Assembly: GCA_021397835.1 (NCBI GenBank)
Contig: JAJFZO010000094.1
Location: 9,152,001 to 9,216,000, forward strand
Reading direction: 5' to 3'
Origin: Moringa oleifera
Taxonomy: Eukaryota; Streptophyta; Magnoliopsida; Brassicales; Moringaceae
DNA length: 64,000 nt
Below are positions 1 through 15,415 of the stretch, one piece after another. The notes under the pieces are model-generated. The model worked only from the letters and a program-made list of their open reading frames with translations, searched no databases and was not told where the DNA came from. How positions within the stretch are numbered: position 1 is the first letter of the stretch; each line of letters opens with the position of its first letter. The translations under genes and the position numbers were made by a program.

Positions 1-989
1 ATCCAACAATCTCCTGAAAGGACAAAGCAAGAAAACAACGAAAGCAAGTCAGAAGAAACTTCTCAACCATTGTACCTTACAAATGGGTTGAAGAAAGAAA
101 GAAGAGAGGAAAAACAGCATTCAACATAGAGTGAAAGTTAAACCAAAGCAAAAGATCAAAATCATTGATTTGGTTACTAAGAAAACAAATTAAAGGAATA
201 GAAAGACAAATGTCAGATACCGGGAGAAAAAATGAAAAACTTATCTTGACCAAGCAAAATTAAGTAAGGTAAAATTAAGTGGTAAAGGATTTACCTCCTT
301 TAAGGTCCTTAACAATGGCCGATCACCACTTAGACATTAAAACTCCTATTATTTACATCCACCGTTGAAAAGCATTGGTACAAAGAGAAAACTAGGGTAA
401 CAGTCAATTATAGTCACTCATTCCAAACTTATAAGGAGCACAACCCCTGGCTAAACTTTTTGGGTTCAATGAATAAGCAACGCATCATGTATTTTCTTGA
501 ATCCCTTGCCAACATAGACAACTGACAATAGAAGAAGAGAGCAGCCAAAGCAGTTCATGTGAAGCTAGAATCCAAAAAACTCCATTCGCCCACACACTCC
601 ACTTTGTTTGAGCATGTATAATCAACAAATTGAACCGTATCTGATGGCAGCGATCAAGAAACTCAACAAGACAGAGAACAAACGATTTCAACAGATTGAA
701 CAGAGCAAACAATAGATCCACGACTCCAATACGCACAATCAAACAGAATCGAACACTTTAGCCCCTAAAAGCTGAATGTGCAAACCCTAACTCGCAATAA
801 CAACCCCAAATTAGCAATTAGGACCCCTAAATTCATAACAGGTTGAAGTAAAACGGGAAAATCGACGAGAGAAGAGAAGCCGATGATTCAAAGAGCCGCA
901 GACATTTGTAGTTACAAAGAGAAACAGAGTCTAGCTAATTACGTAGAGGTCTCATGATTACAGAAGCGTGCGCAGGTTAGCAATCATGC
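1..989 (-). other. Presumed leader intron of the left-edge gene; no coding exon recognised
   Basis: No conserved protein segment was recognised on either strand. On the minus strand the sequence is T-rich and looks like a long first intron. An 85-codon open frame here (485-742, minus) has no recognisable similarity and is probably chance. Confidence 0.25.
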
Positions 990-1323
990 GCACCTGTTAA
1001 ATCGCCGGAAACTGAATCACCGGCGTCAAAAGAATGGAAAGGTGTAGTTTAGTTTGTGTAGTTTCGCGTCTCGACAAATTATTGGTTTTCAGGTTTCGGC
1101 TCTTGAGTATCGGCGGCTTTGGCCTTGATGCACCGGGTGGTAAGGTTAAGCAGGTCCGATTCGCAAGGAAGACGACGAGCCGATTTTGGATTAATCGTCG
1201 ACTGAGATGAAGAGAGAGAAAGTTTTAGAGAGAATGTGTGTGTGTGCGAGAGAGAGAGGTTACCAAAGGAAAAATTAGGATGAGATATTGGGTTTATTTT
1301 CTTTGGAGAAACGTGTTTATAGA
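990..1323 (-). promoter_or_regulatory. Probable TATA box and 5' leader of a minus-strand gene off the left edge
   Basis: On the minus strand a TCTATAAA-like box lies at about 1316-1323. It is followed by a CT-rich stretch typical of plant 5' leaders (about 1285-1200) and then a moderately GC-rich segment without an ATG on that strand down to about 990. There an AACAG|GTGCGC junction (about 993) could be the donor of a leader intron running toward position 1. The sequence from 990 to 1 is T-rich on the minus strand, as in a 5'-UTR intron. Two CACGTG G-boxes lie upstream, at 1447-1452 and 1617-1622. The coding part would lie outside the window, so the product is unknown. All of this is inferred from composition and short motifs. 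Confidence 0.35.
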
Positions 1324-2600
1324 AAACACTCTCTGTTTAATATCTTCTAATTTCTCTTTTTTTATTTTAGGGCTTGACTTTCTCTGTATATTTTCAACTC
1401 GGCGTTAGTGGGTTTAAAGCGTAACAAGACCCCAATGCAGTCGCTCCACGTGGCCGATGCGTCGCGAGGGGGTAGCGATTAATCGGACGCAGCGGGAATA
1501 CGATTTATCGGGAGAAGGCAGGCGGCACTGCGGGTTGGAAATAAGGGCTCCGTCGGAAGGGAGGATAAATTAGTGAAGTTACTGCAATGCCCTTGATGGC
1601 ATTGCCGAGCTAAATACACGTGGGAATCGCGTTTGCGGTGTCTACATGGACCCTAACCGGAAGGGGCAGTATGGGTGTTACATTTGTTAGAAGGGGAATG
1701 TTGCACTGTCAAGGTTGCAGACCAGATTTTAACATAATTTATAATATGATTTTATTAAATTAATTATGAGAGATTTACGGCCGTGATGAAAATTTTTTAA
1801 CTGTAAGGCACTGAATAAAGAGATTATTAGTAAAATCTTTTAATAAGAATAAAACAAATATCATATTAAATTTTAAATTTTAATATTTATTTTACATTAT
1901 TAATTAAATTTTAATTTGAGTAATTATAAAAATTAAAAATATTTTTATTATTAAAATATTTTTAAAAATCAAATAAATATTTTACTTTATTATAAATTTA
2001 TCTCTTAATTTTAAATAATTTTTAATTTAAATTTATTTTTAATAAATTTTTAAAATATTTAATAATATAAAAAATTTAAATCAAAAAATGTAATTTGAAC
2101 CAAATAGATAGAATATAAAATTATATCTTTTATTTTGAGTTTATCTTTATAAATTTTTTAAAAAAATTAATATTTAAAAAATTTTAAAATTTTGTTTCTA
2201 TAACAATTTGTATATTTTTTATATCTATAAAAAAATTGAGTCAATAATTTTTGAAAAAGATCTTTAATTTAAATTTTTTATTTTAAAATGTTAATAAAAT
2301 TTATTTTATTTTATTTTAAATGAATAGATAAATATTTGTTCAAAAAATTTTTGAAAATAAAAATTTTATTTTAAGAAAGTAGGTAAATTTATATGACTTT
2401 TTAACTTAAAAAATAATACATTTTTATACATCAATTTGTAGATTAAAAAAAAAAAAACTTGTTTACAATATAGGAAAGGCTGGCTGTGGTACCTATTCCT
2501 AGGTTTAGTATGTAAATATCAGAATTAGATATGTTCCTTCATCTATGCCCATAAATTAATTAAATTAAAATTAAAGCAAGCATATATATACACTTTAATT

Positions 2601-2760
2601 TATGAAATTTAAGTTTATAAATTATGACTATAATATCTGAAAAAATTATCAAAACAATTAAAATTTCTATGTGTACAGATTAAGGTTTTTGAAGTAACCA
2701 AGTGCTCTTAAGCATTAGCCTTTAAAACTTTATAGTTAGGATTGATTTTGAAAATAATGA

Positions 2761-2800
<40 letters not shown>

Positions 2801-3325
2801 AAATTATTTTAAATCATTCCAAAGGATCTACATCAATGTTTATGCAACATTTATGCAAATCTTAATTATATAAAAATGTTTTAATTATTAATAATAAATA
2901 TTTTAATTTCAAAATAATATTTTTATTTAAAAAAATTAAATTAAAATAGTTGTATGCGATTTCAAATTTAAAAATTATTAATTTTTAAATTGTTTTGATA
3001 AAATTAACATTAAAATTAAAAATATAATCAAAAAATCATATTTTAAATTATATATATGCAGAATGTAAATTTTCTTTCAAAATTTACCATATATATAATG
3101 TAATTAGTTTGGTTTTTATTATTACGTTGTTTTAATATTATTACACAAAAAAATAAAATTTTTAGATCTTAGAAACTGGAAGTTTACGTATTGAAATTCA
3201 AATTTATACACTTCAAAATTGTGACTATAATCTCTAAAAAAATAAAATTAATTAAAATTTTAATATACACAAGTTAAGGTTAAGGTTTCTCATGTTAAAT
3301 TCTTTAAACTTTATAATTCCAATTT
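2601..3325. repeat. Pair of diverged dispersed direct repeats
   Basis: About 2601-2740 and 3191-3325 share an ordered series of words: a TTTATAAATT-like start, TGACTATAATMTCT, an AATTAAAATTT block, a GTTAAGGTT block, and CTTTAAAACTTTATA or CTTTAAACTTTATA near the end. This looks like two old copies of a repeat, possibly non-autonomous element remnants, but the low complexity of the region limits certainty. Confidence 0.4.
2765..2797. repeat. (AT)n microsatellite
   Basis: About 16 uninterrupted AT dinucleotides, read directly from the sequence, inside the AT-rich spacer. Confidence 0.9.
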
Positions 3326-5484
3326 AAAATTAATTTTATAAGAATCAATAGTGCCTGGTGGGAAGGTAAAAGTGAAACTTTACTTTGTTCTCGAATGTCA
3401 AGTTATATATATTGTAACATTAAAAAATATTAATGTTAAATTTTTTAAGTTTAAATTATAATAAGATACTAATAATGATATTTTTTATTTACACAATTTT
3501 AATTTTAGTGATATTTATTTTTAAAAAATAAGTTTTGAATTAATTTAATAATATTTATTAAAATATTTTAAATTTAAATAAGTCCGATCTTAAAATGATA
3601 AGATTTTAAATCGATAATATTTATAGTTAAAATTCAAAATTTAAATATAAGTTTAATCTTAAAATGTTGATACTTGTGTACCCATGAATCATTAATTTCC
3701 TTCAAAGAACAAAAAAAAAATGATAAAATTAGAAACAATTTAAATTTGTGCATCAAATTTTAAATTATAGTTTTGCACATATATATAATTCAAAATGTTG
3801 ACGCGGAAAAGTATTTTTATTAATTAAGGAGTGCAGTGAGACCGCAACTAAAAATAAAACTTAATAAAATATTATTTAACACAGCATAAAAATTGAACCA
3901 TCCAAACAAATCCAAAAAAAAAAAAAAGGATAATAGATCGACCAGTAAGTGCCAAATTTTTGGGTACAAATTAAAATCAATAATGGAATTTAATAAAAAA
4001 GTAGATAAAAATAAAAACTTGATGGACCAAAAGCCAATAAATAGAGCTATGAAGGATGAACTTTCCTTCACTGTCAAGTTGCATTGAAGGAGGAAGCCAA
4101 ACTGCCTGGAATGGCCCCAATAAAAATGTAGTGAAGTTGATTTGTTTTCAGATTATAAGAAAAACAAATATTAAATAAGGAAAAGCTAATTAATACTCCC
4201 AAAAGCCTAAAACTTTGTTATATTCGTGATAGATCAACTTGTTGGGTGCATTCATTTTGATTATGTGCCATCGAATCCAATCTTTTTGATTGCAATTATC
4301 TTTCAATACCCAGATAATAATATGCATAAAATATGAAAAAGTTCAACAATGATCAAAGATCCTTTTAAACAAGTGGCATAAGGAAATTCGAGGATGTGAA
4401 ATCATGTAATACTCCTTAATTTGTTGGATTGTTCCACAAAACCTAATGTTTGGTCCATTTAAATTTAATTAAATTTATATAATAAATTTTGTAATATGTA
4501 AAGTTAATACAAAATTAATTGTATATATTTTTAATTTATATCTTTGATAAGTTAATTTATTTTTATAAAATAAAATAAAATATTTTATTTTTAATTAAAT
4601 ACTATTAATGTTATTTAAAATTTAATTTGAATAAAATTAAAATACTAAGAATTTTTTGTATATTTTTTGAAAGTAAAAATTTGATTGGAGAGAGAAGACA
4701 AAATTTAAGATTTTAAATGATATTTATCCTAAAATCATTTACAAAATTTTTAATTATTTATATTAACATTTAAGTGACATCAATATAGATATTAAAATTT
4801 ATATATATTAAAATATTTTTACAAATTTAATTTTGAAATATATAAATATTGATAATTTTATTTATATTACTTTAAATTTAATGATATTTACCTACAAAAT
4901 TTTAATTTAAGAATTCATCCATTAATTGAAATTTTTTAATTATTCAATAATTGACTTATCTTAGAATATTGATTTAAAATTTATTTATAATTTATAAATT
5001 AAGATCTATTTAGATATATTTTAAAAATTGATATTTAATTAAAAAAAAAAGCGTTAAACTCAAGATTTTAAATGATATATACTTGTGATTTTATTATTTT
5101 ATATATTAAAATTGTTATATTAAATTAAAAAATAAAAAATGTAAGTTTTGAGATTCTGAGAGAAATATATATAGGTGAGATATTTATGAAATCACAAACT
5201 TGAATAAAGAAAAAACATCATAGACAAACTCACAAAAATTTTCTTTGGCGTGGAGACATGAAATTATACATGAATTTTGCGTGCACATTTTTAAATAAAA
5301 ATTATAAAATTAATTTAATAATTTATAATATTAATAAAAAATTAAAAAATTAAATTATTATATATTATAATTTTATTAAAAAATAACATCGTTGACATTT
5401 GCTCAGGAAGGAGCAGAGGTTGCCCCTAATGCTGACGTGTTATCAGAATAAGAAACGTGGGCACGATGCTTCAACCCCACACCG

Positions 5485-5490
5485 CACGTG
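5485..5490 (+). promoter_or_regulatory. G-box (CACGTG) in the HY2 promoter
   Basis: A palindromic CACGTG in the context CGCACGTGGT lies 178 bp upstream of the HY2 start codon. Two further ACGT cores, TGACGTG (about 5432) and AACGTGG (about 5453), lie just upstream. G-boxes are bound by bZIP and bHLH light regulators of the HY5 and PIF types. Its use here is inference. Confidence 0.45.
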
Positions 5491-5621
5491 GTGTATATCA
5501 TTAGCGGGCGAGTGAAGCGATAAGAGTGATCGCCGGAAAGGTGAAAGAAAGGAACCAACTTTGCGAAAACTGCAAATTCAAAGGAACGCCTGACTACCTG
5601 AGGGAGGGGAAGCGAGCTTCA

Positions 5622-5648
5622 ATGGTGGTTCTTGAAGCGTCGATGTAG
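5622..5648 (+). promoter_or_regulatory. Upstream ORF of 8 codons in the HY2 leader
   Basis: ATG GTG GTT CTT GAA GCG TCG ATG TAG is read directly. The uORF ends 19 nt before the HY2 ATG, and its last sense codon is itself an ATG followed at once by the stop, a minimal ATG-TAG uORF. If the transcript includes this region, both could lower initiation at the main start. Confidence 0.5.
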
Positions 5649-5667
5649 CCTTCGGTTTTCTTTTTCG

Positions 5668-8600
5668 ATGGAGCCCGGCTATTCGTTAAGCTTCTGTCCG
5701 GCACTAAAACCTCCTCTATTAACCTCTATATTCACTCGCGTGAATGTTAATATTCGTCGGAGTAGAAGAAAACGGAACTCCGTACTACAAGTCTCCGCAG
5801 TTTCTTACCAGAAATTTATTCATTCCGCTCTCAATGAAACCGAACTCTTCACCGTTTTAAACGCTTCTTCTCTCCAGGTAAACCTGCCTCTTTTCTCTTC
5901 TCTGTATCGATATGTTTGTGGATGCATCTTATTTCTGAGCTACTTCGGATTCTTTCTTTTGGGAGCTTTTTGGGTTCATTTTTGCAACAAAGTTCTCTTG
6001 AGTAAAGAGCTCTGCGTTGAATCTGAAATGTTGAATTTCTCTTTTGCGTACTCTGTGTGGAGAAAGTAGCTTATTGGTTTCATAAAATAACAATCTTTTA
6101 TTTTTTCTTAAAAAAATTGTGTGTTGTATGTGTGTGCATTTTGTCGGAGAAAATTTTCCGGTCAAAAAGTGTGTGTTGGTTAAAAAAAAAAAGAATATTT
6201 TCTGGAAGGCAAAAAAGGAAAATGGGTTCGAATTTGAAAAGGAAAGAAAAATGTTTTCACTGTTTCCAGTGAAAATGAAAAGAAGCCCACCGAAAAGGGC
6301 AACTCTAGTTAATTAATCCTTGTTGCCTTTGTAGTTTTATGAAGACAGGTTTACAAGGAGAGGTGCGTTACTGGCTATTTGGTTCATTTGGGTGGAAGTA
6401 GATTTAAGATAAAACTCTTAAGAAAGGGTTTGTTGATCTACTTACTCGTGGGTCTTAAATGAGAAAGCCTCCGTTGTTCAGAGAAGTAGGGACGGACGCT
6501 GTCTTAACATTGACTTTAATGGATCTTCTATGGGTAAACAAGGACAATCAGGTGTTATGCATTCTTGAGGATCAGATGAGCAGCAGTTTTCTGAAATTTT
6601 GTTCATCTTACTGGATAGGTTGATGACAGTTGATTTTGCTTGTAGAAATGTTGCTGGTGGATTGGATGGGAATATATATAGAATTTATTCCTTCCTTGTT
6701 AATAATTGTTCTTGTAGAACCATGTGATGTTCCGTCCCCAACAAAAAGAGAAATAAAAGAAGGGACAAAAAATATAGAAGGTTCTGCTGGTCAGGTCCTT
6801 GTGGATATGCTTGCCTGCTTCGTGATGCCCATCTGCATGTCAGTTACAGCTGTTTGAGTTGAAAAGAGCTTGCAACTTCATATTGGACATTCAGTGAAGT
6901 CATAATTCTTCTTAATCTCTGTTGCACCCACCTGCAACCATCATGTAACGCCACTAAACTGCTTATGTGACACCATGGCTGTATCCACAAGTCAGCTGCC
7001 ACTTTTCAAATAGATGCGTAGAGCTCTTATATGCATAAATAGATTACTAAATATCAGTATTAGCTTTTGGAAGTTGTCATTTCTGTACTTTGTACATATC
7101 TCTCAAAGATGATTAGTCATTTACTTATATTGATGTATGTGATGTAAGTCTATCAGCTCCCTTTAGTTTGCTTGCTATTCATGTCAAAGCAAATTGCTTG
7201 TCTCTTAACAGGAACGATTTAGTTCCATGATTGCATTGGATGGAAAAACCGAGCTTCAAATGCTGTCGTTCCAGGCTCCAAAGATTAGATTCCTCCGAAG
7301 CATGAACATTGAGAGTGAGTCAACGCAGGTATCGTAAGTTGTTAGTGATGTACATGAGGTTGTTAAACTTCCTCAAGAATTTTGAACTCACAAAATTACA
7401 TGATTTAATAATATGAACCGCCTTGAGGCACTAGGATTTTATTTTTGAATTACATGATTTAATAATTTAAATTGCCTTGAAAGTGGTATCAACTAACCAA
7501 GAAAGAAGAACTGCACTCTGGAGTAAGGCTACAAAGCATAAGCTGCAATACAAGATATCCCTTCATTCCTTTTGCCTTACTGTTGTAATACTCTTATGTA
7601 TCTGAAGATTTATGTCTTCTTCATTGAATCTGTTCTTATATTCCACGCAGGTTTTGGATTTTGCCGCCTTCCCAAAACCAGAATTCGATGTTCCCATTTT
7701 CTGTGCTAACTTTTTCACCTCAGCCAACATGAACATAGTTGTATTGTAAGTCTCATTCATTTCCTTTCTATACTTATTGGAACCTTATGAGAGGACTTGG
7801 CACTCTAAATACCATTGTTGCGACTTGATGGGCTTCATGTATTTGTTTCCTCTCTTTTGCTCTCCCTCTACAAATTACATTTGATTGCAAAGAAGTTAAC
7901 AAAATGAGAAACCTTGGATTTTATGGTTTCTATTTCTGTCTCTCTGTGGAAACAAGGCAGAAGTATATGATGTTTTTAGTATTTTCATAATATTTGCCAA
8001 ATTTCGTGCAAGCGCTAATATCTGGTTTTATGTGAATTTCTGTTTTTGCTTGTCACATTCTGCATCTAACAACTCTCTTCGCCTCTCTTTTCGCATGAAG
8101 TATCTGAATTATTATTCTTCCAGGTCTAAATTAATATGTTTCCTATGTTGCATGCAGCATTTGAAGATTTGGAACTTATTCTGTTCATCATTTTCAGGGA
8201 CCTGAACCCCTTGAATGATGTAATTAGTCATAGAGATTACAAGGAGAAGTACTATAAGAACCTAATGCCGCTCTGTCTGAAGTATATCAACGTAAACAAA
8301 ATGCCTTTTACTAATCCTAATCATTTATATTAATATTCTTTTAACTATAGGTTGTAAAAATTTACAGTATGACGACTGAACACAGATTTCATGCAGCTTT
8401 TACCTTGGGGAGGAAAGCTTACGGGTGAGTCTATAAAATTTTTCTCACCAATAGTGATATGGACCAAGTTTACTTCAAGCCAATCCAAACATGAAGTTTT
8501 GTACTCTGCATTCATGGAATACTATCGGGTAATTCTGTTTAACCTTCTTTTCCTCCTTTGCACTATTGGGTAAATGGTTCAGTTTTTTCATCTTGCATAG

Positions 8601-9506
8601 AACCAAGCATTAACAAGTCGCTCAAATCTTGAGTGAATGGCTGAACCATGCTAAATTTTACTTGTTTCATAGGCATGGCTCGAGCTGATGGACAAAGCAG
8701 TCAAGGAGACAAATGAAACTCAGGTTGTCTGCAATCGTGAAGCACAGCATAGGTACCTAACTTGGAGAGCAGAAAAGGTGATTACCTAAGGTTGATGATG
8801 CTTTTGTTCAATAGAGCCGATCATGTCTGAGTGAGTATTGCATGTGTAAGTCACATGGTATCTGCTAAGAACCTTCCCTGCTGTTGATGCATGTGATAAG
8901 TAAGGCTGTTGAAGTCACATTTAGTGTCTACTGTATGAACATGATTCAGAGAACATGCCTATATGGTGTCCTTAGGAAACAGAATATGCATATCACTGAC
9001 GCAAATGAAGAGAATGCTACAGTAGATAGGATGCCTGTCTCGTTCAATCTTCAGATAGAAGGACATTGTATGAATTACATAGGTTGAGACTATAGAGATC
9101 TGCATATTATCAGACTCCATTTTTACTTTCCTTTCCCAAACATTTTCCTGATTTGTTTGGTTGATGCAACTTCTGTTAAGCAGGATCCAGGTCAAGGAGT
9201 CCTGAAAAGGTTGGTTGGTGAGGCAATTGCGGAGGTATCTTTCATAACTTGGTAATTCTAATTTGTGGTTTGTCATTTTAGACCATGCAGTTGCTCATTT
9301 CACAGTTGATTCTGTAGGACCTGCTCAGAAACTTCCTCTTCAGTGGAATCACCGAATTCGGAAGCAAAACATTCCTGGATTACTTTCCTGAGTATCGCTG
9401 CAAGGATGGGAGTATAAATCAAAAGCGCAGCATTGTTGGAAGGTCATTTGAAAATCGCCCTTGGGACACAGGAGGAGAATTCATTGGTGAGAACTTTAAA
9501 GAGTAA
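5668..9506 (+). CDS. HY2: Phytochromobilin:ferredoxin oxidoreductase (phytochromobilin synthase)
   Basis: This enzyme reduces biliverdin IXalpha to 3Z-phytochromobilin, the phytochrome chromophore, in plastids using ferredoxin. It is a ferredoxin-dependent bilin reductase. Eight exons fit: 5668-5877, 7212-7328, 7651-7745, 8198-8291, 8397-8528, 8673-8777, 9184-9234 and 9318-9506. All junctions are GT-AG, and the 330 aa product matches the usual length of about 330. Residues 1 to about 45 are Ser/Arg-rich and look like a transit peptide. Recognised family segments are DGKTELQMLSFQAPKIR, FDVPIFCANFFTSANMNIVV, LPWGGKLTGESIKFFSP, YLTWRAEKDPGQG, DYFPEY and the C-terminal RPWDTGGEFIGE. D122 (FDVPIF) and D252 (DPGQG) sit where, as I recall, the catalytic aspartates lie in characterised HY2 proteins. 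A TTG-initiated frame from 5632 reads through, but the ATG at 5668 is the first in frame. The gene converges on the PheRS gene. Confidence 0.96.
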
Positions 9507-9912
9507 TAAGAGGATGCAAATACTGTCCCATGTATCATTATGCTCTAGCAGAAGAAATGAAACTGCTAAATACTTTCTCACATCCTTTTCCTTTTACCAT
9601 GTAACATTATATTTTAGCAGAAGAAATGAAACTGCTGAGTGCTGTAACACTATCAGACAAGTATAAGACGCTGTGGATTCTTGTATGTGGTGGAGTTTAT
9701 ACTCCATTTAGTCAGCAATCAGATTCCTTAAAATCAACTCTTTATGTCATAAATTAGGGGGAAAACCATAGTAACTCATGTTACAATTCTTTGTATGACA
9801 GGCATAGTTTCCACAAGTAAATGAAACTAATAAAGGAAACTTGAGGAACTTGTATCTTTGAAATTTACATGGTTTCAGGTACTTGGATCTGCATTATTGG
9901 CATCTCAAACTC
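9507..9912. other. Convergent 3' flank of HY2 and PheRS
   Basis: The two stop codons face each other across 406 bp. Apart from the 69-bp duplication the stretch holds only AT-rich 3'-UTR-like sequence, where the transcripts may overlap. Confidence 0.5.
9529..9642 (+). repeat. 69-bp-period tandem duplication in the HY2 3' UTR
   Basis: Copies start at 9529 and 9598. Both begin CATGTA.CATTAT and share the 20-mer GCAGAAGAAATGAAACTGCT. The repeat begins 23 bp after the HY2 stop codon. Confidence 0.8.
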
Positions 9913-14617
<4,705 letters not shown>

Positions 14618-15415
14618 AGTAGCCTCTGTTTCTCCCTCTCCTTCGTCCGCTCTGGCTCTCTGATATCATATGGACCGAGAAACCGGGTCAATCTCTTTCT
14701 TAATCTTATACTGTCTTCCTTACAGACAAGCGCGGCCAAGGTTGGGCTCAGCCTGTTTGCGTTGGGTTAAACATAAGAAGAAACATTATAAAACCAATTT
14801 AGAATTCCTTCATTTGAAAAAACACCTATTAATCGGTTAATTCAAAAATGATATGCTTAGTTCATATTAATATAAATTAAATCACATTTAGTAATTTATT
14901 GATGAATAATGTAGCAAAAACTTGGTTTTATCAAATTTTTTGTTAAATTATATATTAATCTTTTAAAATAAATAAATAATTTTAAATTCATTATATTAAT
15001 AAAAATAATAATATATTTTATTTATTTATTATAATTATGATGCCATTAAAAAATCAACATAAATCAAATTAAAAAAATTTATGCCTGGAACAAATTTCCT
15101 TAAAAATTCATTGCTCTGCGTTCTTCTAGACTTCTTTGCCTTCCATCGAAATCCCAAGCCACTAACACATTTTAATATTTTCCTCTCCATCCATTAACCA
15201 TGGATTGCTCATGAAAATCCAAAAGGAGAAATGCAAATATTTCAAAATTATTTCATCAATTTGTGACAGAGTGACACATGGGTTCTAACTATTTAAGTCG
15301 AATAATTGATTATATACAATTCATATACAGCCAGTATCATCAGTAAAACCTTCTCAGCAGATTAATATCATTGTTGATGAAATTGTGTGAACCAAGTGGT
15401 AATGAGGAAGTCCAG
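14618..15415. other. Spacer between PheRS and the SDR gene
   Basis: It contains the CT-rich upstream region of PheRS (about 14620-14710 when read on the minus strand), then AT-rich sequence. No gene was recognised. The last part is probably the 3' UTR of the minus-strand SDR gene. Confidence 0.4.

Larger units (their letters stand above)
1324..5480. other. AT-rich intergenic spacer
   Basis: The stretch from about 1730 to 5400 is extremely AT-rich, with homopolymer runs and stop codons in all frames. It holds an (AT)n microsatellite, a diverged direct repeat (about 2601-2740 and 3191-3325) and no recognisable gene. Short open frames near 3820-4087 have low-complexity or lysine-rich translations and no family resemblance. 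The two G-boxes at 1447 and 1617 belong to the promoter of the left-edge minus-strand gene. Confidence 0.5.

Noticed and set aside
5632..5667. Extended HY2 N-terminus from 5632
   Set aside because: The frame begins at TTG. The first in-frame ATG is at 5668.
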